The notes beneath the pieces are model-generated. The model ran no database searches and had not been told where the DNA came from. It was given only the letters and a program-made list of their open reading frames with translations. From Halobacteriovoraceae bacterium (GTDB taxonomy: Bacteria; Bdellovibrionota; Bacteriovoracia; Bacteriovoracales; Bacteriovoracaceae), in the NCBI GenBank assembly GCA_002707495.1, contig PAMZ01000009.1, forward strand, positions 1 to 64,000: a stretch of DNA of 64,000 nt, read 5' to 3'. The translations under genes and the position numbers were made by a program. Positions 1 to 8,221 of this stretch are shown here, one piece after another. The number at the start of each line of letters is the position of its first letter. The first letter of the stretch is position 1.

Positions 1-92
1 AGTGGTTGAAGACTACGACCTTGATAGGCTGGATGTGTAAGCACGGTAACGTGTTAAGCTGACCAGTACTAAATACTCGTTTTGCTTTATAT
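1..92 (+). rRNA. rrl: 23S ribosomal RNA, 3' end (partial)
   Basis: The first bases match the conserved 3'-terminal domain of bacterial 23S rRNA: the GATAGGCTGGATGTGTAAGC segment, followed by the GACCAGTACTAA segment near position 60-72. The gene enters from the left edge, so only the last ~90 nt are visible. The exact 3' end (about 90-92) is estimated from the usual distance after the CTAA motif. The downstream spacer to the 5S gene (about 93-331) contains no recognisable tRNA but can form an imperfect hairpin around CCTACA/TGTAGG. Confidence 0.93.
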
Positions 93-331
93 ATTTAAAA
101 AGTTTTAATTGGATTTATTACTATTCGAAATCTTCCTTCTGGTCTTGTTTTGTGATTGTCAAATAGCGATCGCTGGTTTAAAACACCACGACCCTACAGG
201 ATGAACTAATCGATAGATGTGTTCAGATTGTAGGAGCTGCCAAGCGACCGACACGAAATAGATCTTTTGATCATTGAGTGAGGGAGACGCATGCAGCGAC
301 AACCAAGATGAAGACATATATTGATTCGTTT

Positions 332-449
332 TGGGTGTGTCGATAGCGCAGGGGAAACACCTAGTTACATCTCGAACCTAGAAGTTAAGTCCTGTTGCGG
401 CGAAGGTAGTGCTCGGGGGACTGAGTGTGAGAATAGCAAGATGCACCCA
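332..449 (+). rRNA. rrf: 5S ribosomal RNA
   Basis: A ~118-nt segment has 5S landmarks: a 5' TGGGTGT that pairs with a 3' GCACCCA, the internal GAACCTAGAAGTTAAG block (loop B/helix III region) and the GGTAGTG block. Length and position 240 nt after the 23S end fit a standard rRNA operon. The ends are set by the terminal stem and may be off by a few bases. Confidence 0.92.
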
Positions 450-462
450 TTATTTTTAAAAT

Positions 463-493
463 AAAAAAGCCCTGATTTATCAGGGCTTTTTTG
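463..493 (+). terminator. Rho-independent terminator of the rRNA operon
   Basis: A stem AAAAGCCCTGA / TCAGGGCTTTT with a very short loop is followed by a T run. It starts 14 nt after the 5S gene, so it most likely ends the rRNA transcript. Confidence 0.9.
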
Positions 494-531
494 TTTTAGA
501 GATACTGTGTCTTGCTATTCGTAGTGCACCC

Positions 532-629
532 ACACCTCCCGGCTGCAATTACTTGCAAAAATTTTACCGAAACAAGAGTAGGGAGGTGTCAGTCAACGCA
601 AGAGAAGCTTGCTTGGATGACAGACCTCC
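532..629 (+). promoter_or_regulatory. Candidate structured leader with mutually exclusive hairpins
   Basis: ACACCTCCC (532-540) can pair with GGGAGGTGT (581-589). The same central segment, GGAGGTGTCA (582-591), can instead pair with TGAC (618-621) and ACCTCC (624-629), and an inner stem GCAAG/CTTGC lies within that second hairpin. The two folds exclude each other, which is the layout of an attenuator or riboswitch. No T tract follows either hairpin, so transcription termination is not evident. The segment lies between the rRNA terminator and the radical-SAM gene starting at 652. No known RNA family was recognised. Confidence 0.35.
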
Positions 630-651
630 ACACAGAACTTAGACTTATCTT

Positions 652-1908
652 GTGACAAAAAAATCTAAACACAAAATTCACGCTGTTAATGATGTAAAGG
701 AAAGTAAGCATTTTTGCATGGCCCCTTGGGTTCATATGTACATTCTTCCAGACCTAAAAGTCCTACCCTGTTGTGTAACCTCTCATGAAGATTCATACGG
801 TAGTGCCGGTGAGAAGTCTTTGTTTGAGGCTTGGAATTCTGAAAAATTTAAAGATATGAGAACCAAGCTTCTTAATGATGAGCCAGTTTATAGCTGTGAG
901 TATTGTTATACCTTAGAAAAAAATGGTTCAGAGTCGATGAGAAAAAGACTGAACTCGCAATTCTCTCAGCATTTAGACTTTGTTAAGTCTACTTCTGATG
1001 AGGGGCAAGTTAACAAGTTTAAGCTGAATTATCTCGACTTTAGGTTCTCGAATTTTTGTAATTTTAAGTGCCGAGGCTGCTCTCCTACATTAAGCACCTC
1101 TTGGTATGAGGACCATGAGAAGTTATGGGACTTCAATTCAGATCTTCCGAAGGTTGTAAACAAAATAAAAGATTATCCAAAAATCTGGGAAGAACTTGAA
1201 AATCAATTTGAGAATTTAGAAATAGCTTACTTTGCAGGTGGAGAGCCTTTAATGATGGAGGAACACTACCTTTGTCTAAAACATTTTATTGAGAATAACC
1301 AAGTTAATATTGAGTTAAACTACAATACAAATTTAAGTGTTTTGAAATACAAGAAATATGATTTGATTGAGATGTGGAGAAAATTTAAAAATATTAAGCT
1401 TATGATAAGTGTGGATGATATAGAAACTAGAGGTGAGTATTTTAGATCTGGACTTGTCTGGCAGAAACTAGTTTCAAATATAGAAATAATAAGAAAAGAA
1501 CTCCCTCATGTAGAGGTTTCAATTAATTGCACAATAAGTTTATTCAATATTGGAAGAATTCCACTTATTCATAATTATTTTTATTCACGTGGCTTTGTAG
1601 ATGAGGTGGGTTTTTTGTTCAATACCCTGCTTACTCCTGAATGCTATCGATCGCAAATTTTGCCAGAAAACATGAAAAAGAAAATTAGTTTTAAGGCTCA
1701 AATGTACATGAAAAGCCTTTTTCAGCTATACCCAGGCAAAGACTGGAGCTATTTCATTTCTTCCTACCAAAATGAAATCGATTTTATGAATCAAGAAGTT
1801 GATCAGAAGTTTTTTGATGATTTCAAGGCTAGAACTGAAAAACTAGATGAGATTAGAAGCGAGAGCTTTGTGGAAACCTATCCGGAACTATCCTCCTTAC
1901 TTGATTAG
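652..1908 (+). CDS. Radical SAM protein with N-terminal SPASM/twitch-like cysteines
   Basis: The 418-residue protein has the radical-SAM CX3CX2C motif at C136, C140 and C143 (CNFKCRGC), which binds the 4Fe-4S cluster that cleaves S-adenosylmethionine. Five more cysteines lie before it (C22, C40, C41, C82, C85) in FCMAPW, LPCC and CEYC motifs. These resemble the auxiliary-cluster cysteines of SPASM/twitch proteins, here placed at the N-terminus. The chosen GTG start has no clear Shine-Dalgarno site. ATG at 718 is the alternative but would lose C22. The substrate is unknown and no obvious precursor-peptide gene is adjacent. The gene follows a folded segment downstream of the rRNA operon and precedes ftsK by 59 bp. 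Confidence 0.8.
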   Translation: MTKKSKHKIHAVNDVKESKHFCMAPWVHMYILPDLKVLPCCVTSHEDSYGSAGEKSLFEAWNSEKFKDMRTKLLNDEPVYSCEYCYTLEKNGSESMRKRLNSQFSQHLDFVKSTSDEGQVNKFKLNYLDFRFSNFCNFKCRGCSPTLSTSWYEDHEKLWDFNSDLPKVVNKIKDYPKIWEELENQFENLEIAYFAGGEPLMMEEHYLCLKHFIENNQVNIELNYNTNLSVLKYKKYDLIEMWRKFKNIKLMISVDDIETRGEYFRSGLVWQKLVSNIEIIRKELPHVEVSINCTISLFNIGRIPLIHNYFYSRGFVDEVGFLFNTLLTPECYRSQILPENMKKKISFKAQMYMKSLFQLYPGKDWSYFISSYQNEIDFMNQEVDQKFFDDFKARTEKLDEIRSESFVETYPELSSLLD

Positions 1909-1967
1909 TACTGTAGGTTTTTATGACGTATATTGCTAAATTCATTTAAGATCTTTAAAATTTAAGT

Positions 1968-4259
1968 ATGTTGAAAAAAGTCTTAAATTTAGAACTCTTC
2001 AGTCTGTTTTTTCTGTCCACAATATGTTTGGTTCATTTTGTATTTAAAGATTATCTTCCAGACCATTCTTTTGCTATCTCTAGTTCAAGTGAAAGTTATT
2101 TTATAGGGTCTTACTATTTTTCATCTTTCGTGGCAGAGCTTTCTTATTATATTGGACCTTGGGTTATCGTACCTTCTATTTTATTCCTTCTTATTTATAA
2201 ATTTGTTCTTTCTCAGAGATATAAAAAATCTGATGCATTGGTAGCAGTAGGAATAACTTTAATGTTTTACTTTCTTACTTTTATGGTAGCTCCTCAATAC
2301 CTCGGAAGGGGTTTAAATTTGCTTTCTCAGGAACATGTAACGGCTTACTTTTCGTTTTTTTCTTTTTTAGGTTTGTTTTTATTGGTTTCATACCTCTCGT
2401 TGAGAGGAGCATTTTTTATTCTGTTAAAAAGGATTCAGATAAAATTAGAGACTATCGGATTAAAGTCACTTCAAAAAATTCATTTTGTAAAAAAACTATT
2501 AGGTCAGTCTGGCCATAGAATAAATTTAAAAAGAGTAGATCTCAACGAAATGAAAGATAAGCTTCTACTTACATTTAAACGAGATACCATTGAATCCAGC
2601 GAAGATCTTCCAAGCTCCGCAGAAGTGTCCGCAGAAGTAGTAGAGGAAGAATTCGTTGAAGATGAGTTAGAAAATGAGGAGTTCGAGGCTAACTCTGAGT
2701 TAGACGAAGGTTTACAAAACCCAGAAGAAAAAACTAGCTCTAGACCAATTAAAAAGAAACGAAAGGTAAAAAAATCAAAGTTTTTTGATTCGAAAGAATT
2801 AATCGACTGCATTTCTCAAAATATGAGTCATAGTAATGGGGATGGACCGAGTTCAAAATATTTTCAAAAAATCACTGAAGCAATCGAAACAAAACTGAGT
2901 GAGTTTAAACTTGATGGAAAGATTATTAATATTCTTAAAGGACCAGTTGTTGATACTTTTGAACTTGAACTTGGTTCAGGAGTTAAGGTTTCAAAAGTTA
3001 CAGGACTAAGCGACGATATAGGGCTCGCCCTAAATGGTGCTCCAATTCGTCTTGTGTATCCTATGCGAGGGAAATCTACGATTGGGATTGAAGTTCCAAG
3101 AAACCCAAGAGATTTCATTCTGCTCGACGAGGTGTTAAAGTCTAAAGCTTTTAATGACTCTCAACATCGATTACCAATTGCCATGGGGAAAGATGCATTT
3201 GGGGCGGTTAAGGTTGTCGACCTTGCAGGTATGCCTCATATGCTTGTCGCTGGTGCTACTGGAGCTGGTAAGTCTGTTTTCATTAACACTTTGTTAGTAT
3301 CACTAATTATTAAAAAGTCTCCTCAGGAATTAAAACTAGTCTTAATAGATCCTAAGCAATTAGAACTAGCACTTTTTGCCAATCTTCCTCACCTTATGCT
3401 TCCAGTTCTAACTCAACCAAAAAATTCTGCCGTGGCACTACTTTGGGCCGTTGAAGAAATGGAAAGAAGATATAGTATTCTTCGCGAGATGGGTGTGAAA
3501 AATATTGAAGGGTTCAATAGAAAAGTAGCGACATGCGATCAGTCTATTTTGTTTAAAATTAATGAGTATTACGAAGATCATCATGAAGGTTACAAACTTC
3601 CTTATATCGTTATAGTAATCGATGAATTTGCGGATTTAATACTCTCTAAAATGGGTAAAGAGATTGAAACCAATGTTAATAGATTGGCTGCCAAAGCGAG
3701 AGCTGCTGGTATCCATTTAGTTGTTGCGACTCAGAGACCTTCGACTGACGTTGTAACAGGTATTATTAAAGCAAATTTTCCAACAAGAGTTTCATTTAGA
3801 GTTTCCACAGGTCACGATAGTAAAACAATTCTTGACCAGTACGGAGCAGAGAAGCTACTTGGAAAAGGGGATATGCTCTACAAACACGGAGTAGATCTAC
3901 TAAGACTTCATTCTTCATTTGTAGAAGAATTTGAGATTGAAGGTGTGATTCAAAAATTAGAAACGATTCCTCAGACATTTGATGAGAACGCCGTTGAGTT
4001 TCTTGAAAATGGTGGAGAGGATGATGTTGAAATGGACGGAGGTTCTGGTAACTACACCTCTGGCACATCTGATGACCCTATGTATCAGCAAGCAATCGAA
4101 GTCGTCATGGAATCTGGTAGTGCATCTGCGTCAATGCTGCAGCGCCGCTTGAGAGTAGGATATAATCGAGCAGCTAATATAGTAGAGGAGATGGAGCGTA
4201 ATGGTGTTGTTGGTCCTGCGCAAGGATCCAAGCCCAGAAAAGTTATAAAAGCCGGCTAA
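1968..4259 (+). CDS. ftsK: DNA translocase FtsK/SpoIIIE
   Basis: FtsK is a septum-anchored ATPase that pumps chromosomal DNA and helps resolve chromosome dimers. The 763-residue protein has about four hydrophobic segments in the first ~150 residues. An acidic linker (about 215-258) and a KKKRKVKK basic patch follow, then the motor. The Walker A motif GATGAGKS is near residue 428 and Walker B (VIVIDEFADL) near 550. A ~65-residue C-terminal gamma winged helix (about 695-757) would recognise KOPS-like sites. The linker is much shorter than in E. coli FtsK. No strong ribosome site precedes the ATG. The neighbours are a radical-SAM gene upstream and rpsB downstream. Confidence 0.95.
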   Translation: MLKKVLNLELFSLFFLSTICLVHFVFKDYLPDHSFAISSSSESYFIGSYYFSSFVAELSYYIGPWVIVPSILFLLIYKFVLSQRYKKSDALVAVGITLMFYFLTFMVAPQYLGRGLNLLSQEHVTAYFSFFSFLGLFLLVSYLSLRGAFFILLKRIQIKLETIGLKSLQKIHFVKKLLGQSGHRINLKRVDLNEMKDKLLLTFKRDTIESSEDLPSSAEVSAEVVEEEFVEDELENEEFEANSELDEGLQNPEEKTSSRPIKKKRKVKKSKFFDSKELIDCISQNMSHSNGDGPSSKYFQKITEAIETKLSEFKLDGKIINILKGPVVDTFELELGSGVKVSKVTGLSDDIGLALNGAPIRLVYPMRGKSTIGIEVPRNPRDFILLDEVLKSKAFNDSQHRLPIAMGKDAFGAVKVVDLAGMPHMLVAGATGAGKSVFINTLLVSLIIKKSPQELKLVLIDPKQLELALFANLPHLMLPVLTQPKNSAVALLWAVEEMERRYSILREMGVKNIEGFNRKVATCDQSILFKINEYYEDHHEGYKLPYIVIVIDEFADLILSKMGKEIETNVNRLAAKARAAGIHLVVATQRPSTDVVTGIIKANFPTRVSFRVSTGHDSKTILDQYGAEKLLGKGDMLYKHGVDLLRLHSSFVEEFEIEGVIQKLETIPQTFDENAVEFLENGGEDDVEMDGGSGNYTSGTSDDPMYQQAIEVVMESGSASASMLQRRLRVGYNRAANIVEEMERNGVVGPAQGSKPRKVIKAG

Positions 4260-4354
4260 AACTGTCACTTAAATCCTTAATTTTCTTGCCATTAAACTCG
4301 CGAATGTGTTAAAAATCCGTCTCAACGCATAAGCGTAATTTTAATAACAATAAT

Positions 4355-4391
4355 CGTTCCTCTTGGATGGTCCTCGTTAGGGGCAGGAGCG
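4355..4391 (+). promoter_or_regulatory. Candidate rpsB leader hairpin
   Basis: In the 160-bp gap before rpsB, CGTTCCT (4355-4361) pairs with AGGAGCG (4385-4391), enclosing a smaller CCTC/GGGG hairpin. In E. coli the rpsB-tsf mRNA is autoregulated by S2 through a leader structure. This hairpin is a positional candidate for the same role. The sequence does not prove S2 binding. Confidence 0.3.
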
Positions 4392-4419
4392 ATTCGAATT
4401 AACCACCAAGGAGACATTC

Positions 4420-5199
4420 ATGGCTAATTCTTTAGAACTAAAAGACCTATTAGAGGCTGGAGCACACTTCGGCCATCAAACTCACAAATGGAACCCGAAA
4501 ATGAAACCATACGTTTATGGTGAAAGAAACGGTGTTTACGTAATCGACCTAGAACAAACAATTCCTATGGCAAAGAAAGCTTACGACTTTATCAAGACAA
4601 CAGCGTCTAGTGGAAAGTCAGTTCTTTTCGTAGGAACAAAAAGACAAGCATCAAGCGTTGTAAGAGAAGCAGCAGATAATTGTGGTGCTTTTCACGTAAC
4701 TTCAAGATGGCTAGGTGGAATGCTTACAAACTATAAAACAATTGCTCAATCTATAGATAAACTTAGAAAAGTGGAAAAGATGAAAGAGACTGGTGACTTC
4801 AAACTTCTTACTAAGAAAGAGCAGTCAAAAGTTGAAAAAGAAGTTCAAAAACTTGAGAAAAACTTAGGTGGAATCAAGAATATGAGAAAACTTCCAGGGG
4901 CAATTTTTGTTGTAGATCCAAATAATGAAAGAATAGCTGTTAAGGAAGCTAACTTACTTGGTATTCCTGTAGTTGCAATTACTGACACAAACTGTGACCC
5001 AGAAGGTGTTGATTATATCGTTCCAGGAAATGATGATGCGATTAAGTCGATCACTCTTTTCACCAGTTATTTTGGTAATGCAGTAGCTGAAGGTGGATCT
5101 GGAGTTAGGAAAGAGTCTGGTGACGTAAGAGATGTATCTCTTGAAAAAGAAATTCTTGAGAAATACGAAAAAGATCCAGAACTAAAATTAGAAGAATAA
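4420..5199 (+). CDS. rpsB: 30S ribosomal protein S2
   Basis: The protein (259 residues) is a full-length S2 with the family signatures AGAHFGHQTHKWNPKM (residues ~13-28) and an NxxxIDLEQT segment. S2 sits on the 30S back near S1 and is needed for mRNA binding. The ATG has a strong AAGGAG site 7-8 nt upstream. It is the first gene of the rpsB-tsf pair, with 28 bp to tsf, the usual bacterial arrangement. An acidic, lysine-rich tail ends the protein. Confidence 0.98.
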   Translation: MANSLELKDLLEAGAHFGHQTHKWNPKMKPYVYGERNGVYVIDLEQTIPMAKKAYDFIKTTASSGKSVLFVGTKRQASSVVREAADNCGAFHVTSRWLGGMLTNYKTIAQSIDKLRKVEKMKETGDFKLLTKKEQSKVEKEVQKLEKNLGGIKNMRKLPGAIFVVDPNNERIAVKEANLLGIPVVAITDTNCDPEGVDYIVPGNDDAIKSITLFTSYFGNAVAEGGSGVRKESGDVRDVSLEKEILEKYEKDPELKLEE

Positions 5200-5227
5200 T
5201 TAACCTCTAAAATATAAGGACTTTAAA

Positions 5228-6145
5228 ATGTCATTTTCTGCAAAAGACGTAAAAGAATTAAGAGAAAAAACTGGTGCCGGTATGATGGATTGTAAGAAAG
5301 CTCTTACAGAAAACAACGGTGATATGGAAGCTGCGGTAGACTTTTTGAGACAAAAAGGCCTTGCTGCTGCCGCTAAAAAAGCAACAAGAGTTGCTGCTGA
5401 AGGTTTAGTTGGAGCCGTAGTTGAAGGGAATGTGGGAGCTTTAGTTGAAATCAATTGCGAAACAGACTTTGTTGCTAAAAACGAAGATTTCAGAAAGTTT
5501 GTTGATCAAGTTGCTAATCATCTTGTGACTTCATCTGCTTCAGATATTGAAGGTTTAAAAGCCGAAAAGATGGGATCATCTACTGTTCAAGAAACAGTTC
5601 AAGAATTAACTCTGAAGATCGGTGAAAAAATCGATATTAGAAGATTTACTAAGAGAAATATTTCAGGTGAAGGAAGAATCGGATCTTATGTTCACTCTGG
5701 AAAAATTGGCGTTTTAGTTGAAGTATCTGCTGACTCTGCTGAAACAGCCGGGAAGGATGAATTTAAAACGCTAGTAAATGATTTATGTCTTCACGTTGCA
5801 GCTTCTGACCCTAAGTTCATGACTGGTGATGATATTGATCAAGATTTTAAGGATCGCGAAGCAAAAGTTTATGAAGCTCAATTAAAAGAGCAAGGTAAGC
5901 CAGAGAATATGATTCCAAATATTGTTAAAGGTAAGCTAAATAAACTTGCTACTGAAGTTTGTTTAATGGATCAAAAATTTGTTAAAGATCCTGATATGTC
6001 TGTTGCTAAGCTAGTTCAAAGTGTAGAAGCTGCTACTGGTGGTAAGATCACAGTAACTGGTTTTGATAAAATCAACCTTGGAGAGGGTATCGAGAAAAAA
6101 GAAGATAACCTTGCTGAGGAAGTCGCAAAAATGACAAAAGCCTAA
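5228..6145 (+). CDS. tsf: Elongation factor Ts
   Basis: EF-Ts exchanges GDP for GTP on EF-Tu. The 305-residue protein starts with the UBA-like ELREKTGAGMMDCKKAL helix bundle (residues ~10-26) and contains the TDFVAKN motif (about 78-84) that contacts EF-Tu. Two core subdomains follow. Its ATG is preceded by AAGGA. It is co-transcribed with rpsB and is followed by an intrinsic terminator, which separates it at least partly from pyrH. Confidence 0.98.
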   Translation: MSFSAKDVKELREKTGAGMMDCKKALTENNGDMEAAVDFLRQKGLAAAAKKATRVAAEGLVGAVVEGNVGALVEINCETDFVAKNEDFRKFVDQVANHLVTSSASDIEGLKAEKMGSSTVQETVQELTLKIGEKIDIRRFTKRNISGEGRIGSYVHSGKIGVLVEVSADSAETAGKDEFKTLVNDLCLHVAASDPKFMTGDDIDQDFKDREAKVYEAQLKEQGKPENMIPNIVKGKLNKLATEVCLMDQKFVKDPDMSVAKLVQSVEAATGGKITVTGFDKINLGEGIEKKEDNLAEEVAKMTKA

Positions 6146-6150
6146 AATAA

Positions 6151-6176
6151 AGAGGGGGCCTTTGGCCCTCTTTTTT
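6151..6176 (+). terminator. Rho-independent terminator after tsf
   Basis: GAGGG(G)GCC and GGCCCTC form a GC-rich stem with a TTT loop, directly followed by six T. It lies 6 nt after the tsf stop. Since pyrH starts only 17 nt later, it may attenuate rather than fully end transcription into pyrH. Confidence 0.85.
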
Positions 6177-6192
6177 CGTCTTAGGGAGCTAA

Positions 6193-6903
6193 ATGAAATA
6201 TAAAAGAATTCTTTTGAAGTTGTCGGGTGAAGCATTAGCTGGTGATAATTCTTTTGGTATCGATAATGGGATGCTAGAGAAGATTGCATCGGAAATAGCT
6301 GAAGTTCATAGGCTCGGTGTAGAAATTGCGGTTGTTGTTGGTGCTGGAAATATTCATAGGGGTGTTTCTGGAGCGACGACAGGGATGGATCGATCAACCT
6401 CTGATTATATGGGGATGATTGCTACCGTTATTAACTGCCTTGCTTTACAGGATACCTTGGAGAGAAGTGGTGTTTATACGAGGGTACTTTCGGCGATTGA
6501 GATGAAAGAAGTTGCTGAGAATTATATTCGCAGAAGAGCTATGAGACATCTGGAGAAAAAACGAGTTGTGATTTTTGCTGCTGGGACAGGTAATCCTTAT
6601 TTCACAACAGATACTACGGCTGCCTTGAGAGCTAATGAGATAAACGCTGATGTGATTATGAAGGCTACAAAAGTTGATGGTGTTTATGATAAAGATCCCG
6701 CTAAGCACTCAGATGCTGTCAAGTTTGAAGAGATTGCTTATATTGATGTTTTAAGTAAGGGACTTCAGGTGATGGATTCCACAGCGATAAGTTTATGCAT
6801 GGATAATCAAACTGACATCATTGTTTTTAATATGTTCGAGTCGGGCAATATAAATAAAGTTGTTCAAGGTGAAAAAATTGGAACGCTTGTAACAAGCAAG
6901 TAA
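6193..6903 (+). CDS. pyrH: Uridylate kinase (UMP kinase)
   Basis: PyrH phosphorylates UMP to UDP with ATP and belongs to the amino-acid-kinase fold. The 236-residue protein opens with [12 protein letters not shown] and has the [10 protein letters not shown] nucleotide-site loop (about residues 50-60). The [16 protein letters not shown] segment (about 134-149) and [13 protein letters not shown] are also typical. Full length fits the bacterial hexameric enzyme. A GGGAG site precedes the ATG. The order tsf-pyrH-frr is widely conserved. Confidence 0.97.
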   Translation: MKYKRILLKLSGEALAGDNSFGIDNGMLEKIASEIAEVHRLGVEIAVVVGAGNIHRGVSGATTGMDRSTSDYMGMIATVINCLALQDTLERSGVYTRVLSAIEMKEVAENYIRRRAMRHLEKKRVVIFAAGTGNPYFTTDTTAALRANEINADVIMKATKVDGVYDKDPAKHSDAVKFEEIAYIDVLSKGLQVMDSTAISLCMDNQTDIIVFNMFESGNINKVVQGEKIGTLVTSK

Positions 6904-6915
6904 TGAGGAATAATT

Positions 6916-7473
6916 ATGATCGATGAAATCAAAAATACTCTTAATGATTCTATGGCAAAATCAGTAAAATCGTTACAGGGACAATTGGTTAAGGTTAGAA
7001 CTGGTCGAGCAAGTGCAGCTGTTTTGGACGGAGTTAATGTAGATTATTATGGTAGTCCTACTCCTCTGAAACAAGTTGGTCAGATTTCAACACCAGAAGC
7101 CAGGCTTCTTCAGATACAACCATTTGATAAATCAATTATAAGTGAAATTGAAAAATCGATTATAAACGCCAATTTGGGTCTTACTCCTTCAAATGATGGA
7201 AACTTTATCAGAATTCAATTCCCAGCTCTTACAGAAGAGAAGAGAAAAGATCTTGTTAAACAAGTAAAGAAAATGGGAGAAGACTCTAAAATCGCGATTA
7301 GAAATCTAAGACGTGACCAAAACGATATTGTAAAAAAAGCTGAAAAGGCTAAAGAAATTACAGAGGATGATGTTAAGAAATTTCTTGATGAGATTCAGAA
7401 AGTAACAGATAAGTTTATTGCTGATGTAGATAAAATTATTGAAGCAAAAGAAAAAGAACTTTTAACCGTATAG
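6916..7473 (+). CDS. frr: Ribosome recycling factor
   Basis: RRF, with EF-G, splits post-termination ribosomes. The 185-residue protein has the typical length and signatures: KVRTGRASAAVLDGV near residue 30, a central PFDKS segment, and RNLRRDQND near residue 135 in the long helical domain. The gap to pyrH is 12 bp and a GAGGAA site precedes the ATG. The next gene, uppS, begins 4 bp after its stop, so the genes are clearly co-transcribed. Confidence 0.97.
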   Translation: MIDEIKNTLNDSMAKSVKSLQGQLVKVRTGRASAAVLDGVNVDYYGSPTPLKQVGQISTPEARLLQIQPFDKSIISEIEKSIINANLGLTPSNDGNFIRIQFPALTEEKRKDLVKQVKKMGEDSKIAIRNLRRDQNDIVKKAEKAKEITEDDVKKFLDEIQKVTDKFIADVDKIIEAKEKELLTV

Positions 7474-7477
7474 AGAA

Positions 7478-8221
7478 ATGCTCAATACCATTAAGAATGT
7501 TGCAATTATTATGGATGGAAATGGTCGTTGGGCCAAGTCCAAGGGACGTCCTAGAGTTTGGGGGCATATTCGTGGTACGAAGGTCGTACGAGAAATTGTA
7601 ACTGAGGCTTCTAAATTAAATTTAAATTCACTTACTCTCTATGCTTTCTCCACTGAAAATTGGTCGAGACCAACTAATGAGGTCTCTACTCTTTTTAAAA
7701 TCTTAAAGAAATTTCTTCGTAGGGAGCGTGATTTAATCTTAAAAAATAAAATTCGTTTCAGAGTCGTTGGGAATTATAAGGTATTAGACAGCGAGATAGT
7801 CAGTCTTATTGAGGATCTACAAGAAGAGACAAAAGAGGCTGAGGGTTTAAATTTAAACTTGGCAATAAACTATGGTGGTAGATCTGAGATCATTGATGCG
7901 GTTAATTCCTTTATGAAGTCAAACGAGGCTAGAGAAATGACAGAAGAAGATCTGTCAGCTCATCTCTATAATCCTGAACTGAGAGATATAGATGTATTGA
8001 TCAGAACTGCAGGTGATGTTCGGATTTCTAATTTCCTATTATGGCAAATAAGTTATGCAGAGCTGTATTTTAGTCCTTATAAATGGCCAGATTTCTCAGC
8101 TGAAGAGTTTAAAAAAATAGTTGAGGATGCAGGTTCTCGTGAAAGACGTTTTGGTAGAGTTACCCCACAAATTGAAAATCCCCTCTTAACTGGGAAAACA
8201 AATAAGGATACAATTAATTAA
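7478..8221 (+). CDS. uppS: Undecaprenyl (isoprenyl) diphosphate synthase
   Basis: This cis-prenyltransferase makes undecaprenyl diphosphate, the lipid carrier for peptidoglycan and surface glycans. The 247-residue protein carries the catalytic IMDGNGRWAK motif (Asp at residue 12), the NYGGRSEI motif, and the C-terminal RTAGDVRISNFLLWQ motif that binds diphosphate. The usual consensus is RTSGE..., so S to A and E to V changes are present but the R-x-R/ISNF core is kept. cdsA follows directly at the stop. A dxr gene, often found in this cluster, is absent. Confidence 0.95.
   Translation: MLNTIKNVAIIMDGNGRWAKSKGRPRVWGHIRGTKVVREIVTEASKLNLNSLTLYAFSTENWSRPTNEVSTLFKILKKFLRRERDLILKNKIRFRVVGNYKVLDSEIVSLIEDLQEETKEAEGLNLNLAINYGGRSEIIDAVNSFMKSNEAREMTEEDLSAHLYNPELRDIDVLIRTAGDVRISNFLLWQISYAELYFSPYKWPDFSAEEFKKIVEDAGSRERRFGRVTPQIENPLLTGKTNKDTIN

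Noticed and set aside
93-331. Possible tRNA in the 23S-5S spacer
   Set aside because: No cloverleaf with D- and T-arm landmarks; only an imperfect hairpin is seen.
4385-4407. GATTCGAA ... CCACCA resembling a tRNA T-loop and CCA end before rpsB
   Set aside because: No T-stem or acceptor pairing can be formed and the segment overlaps the rpsB leader hairpin.
6011-6397. 128-codon minus-strand frame across tsf and pyrH
   Set aside because: It spans the tsf terminator and two conserved genes on the other strand, with no protein-like features.
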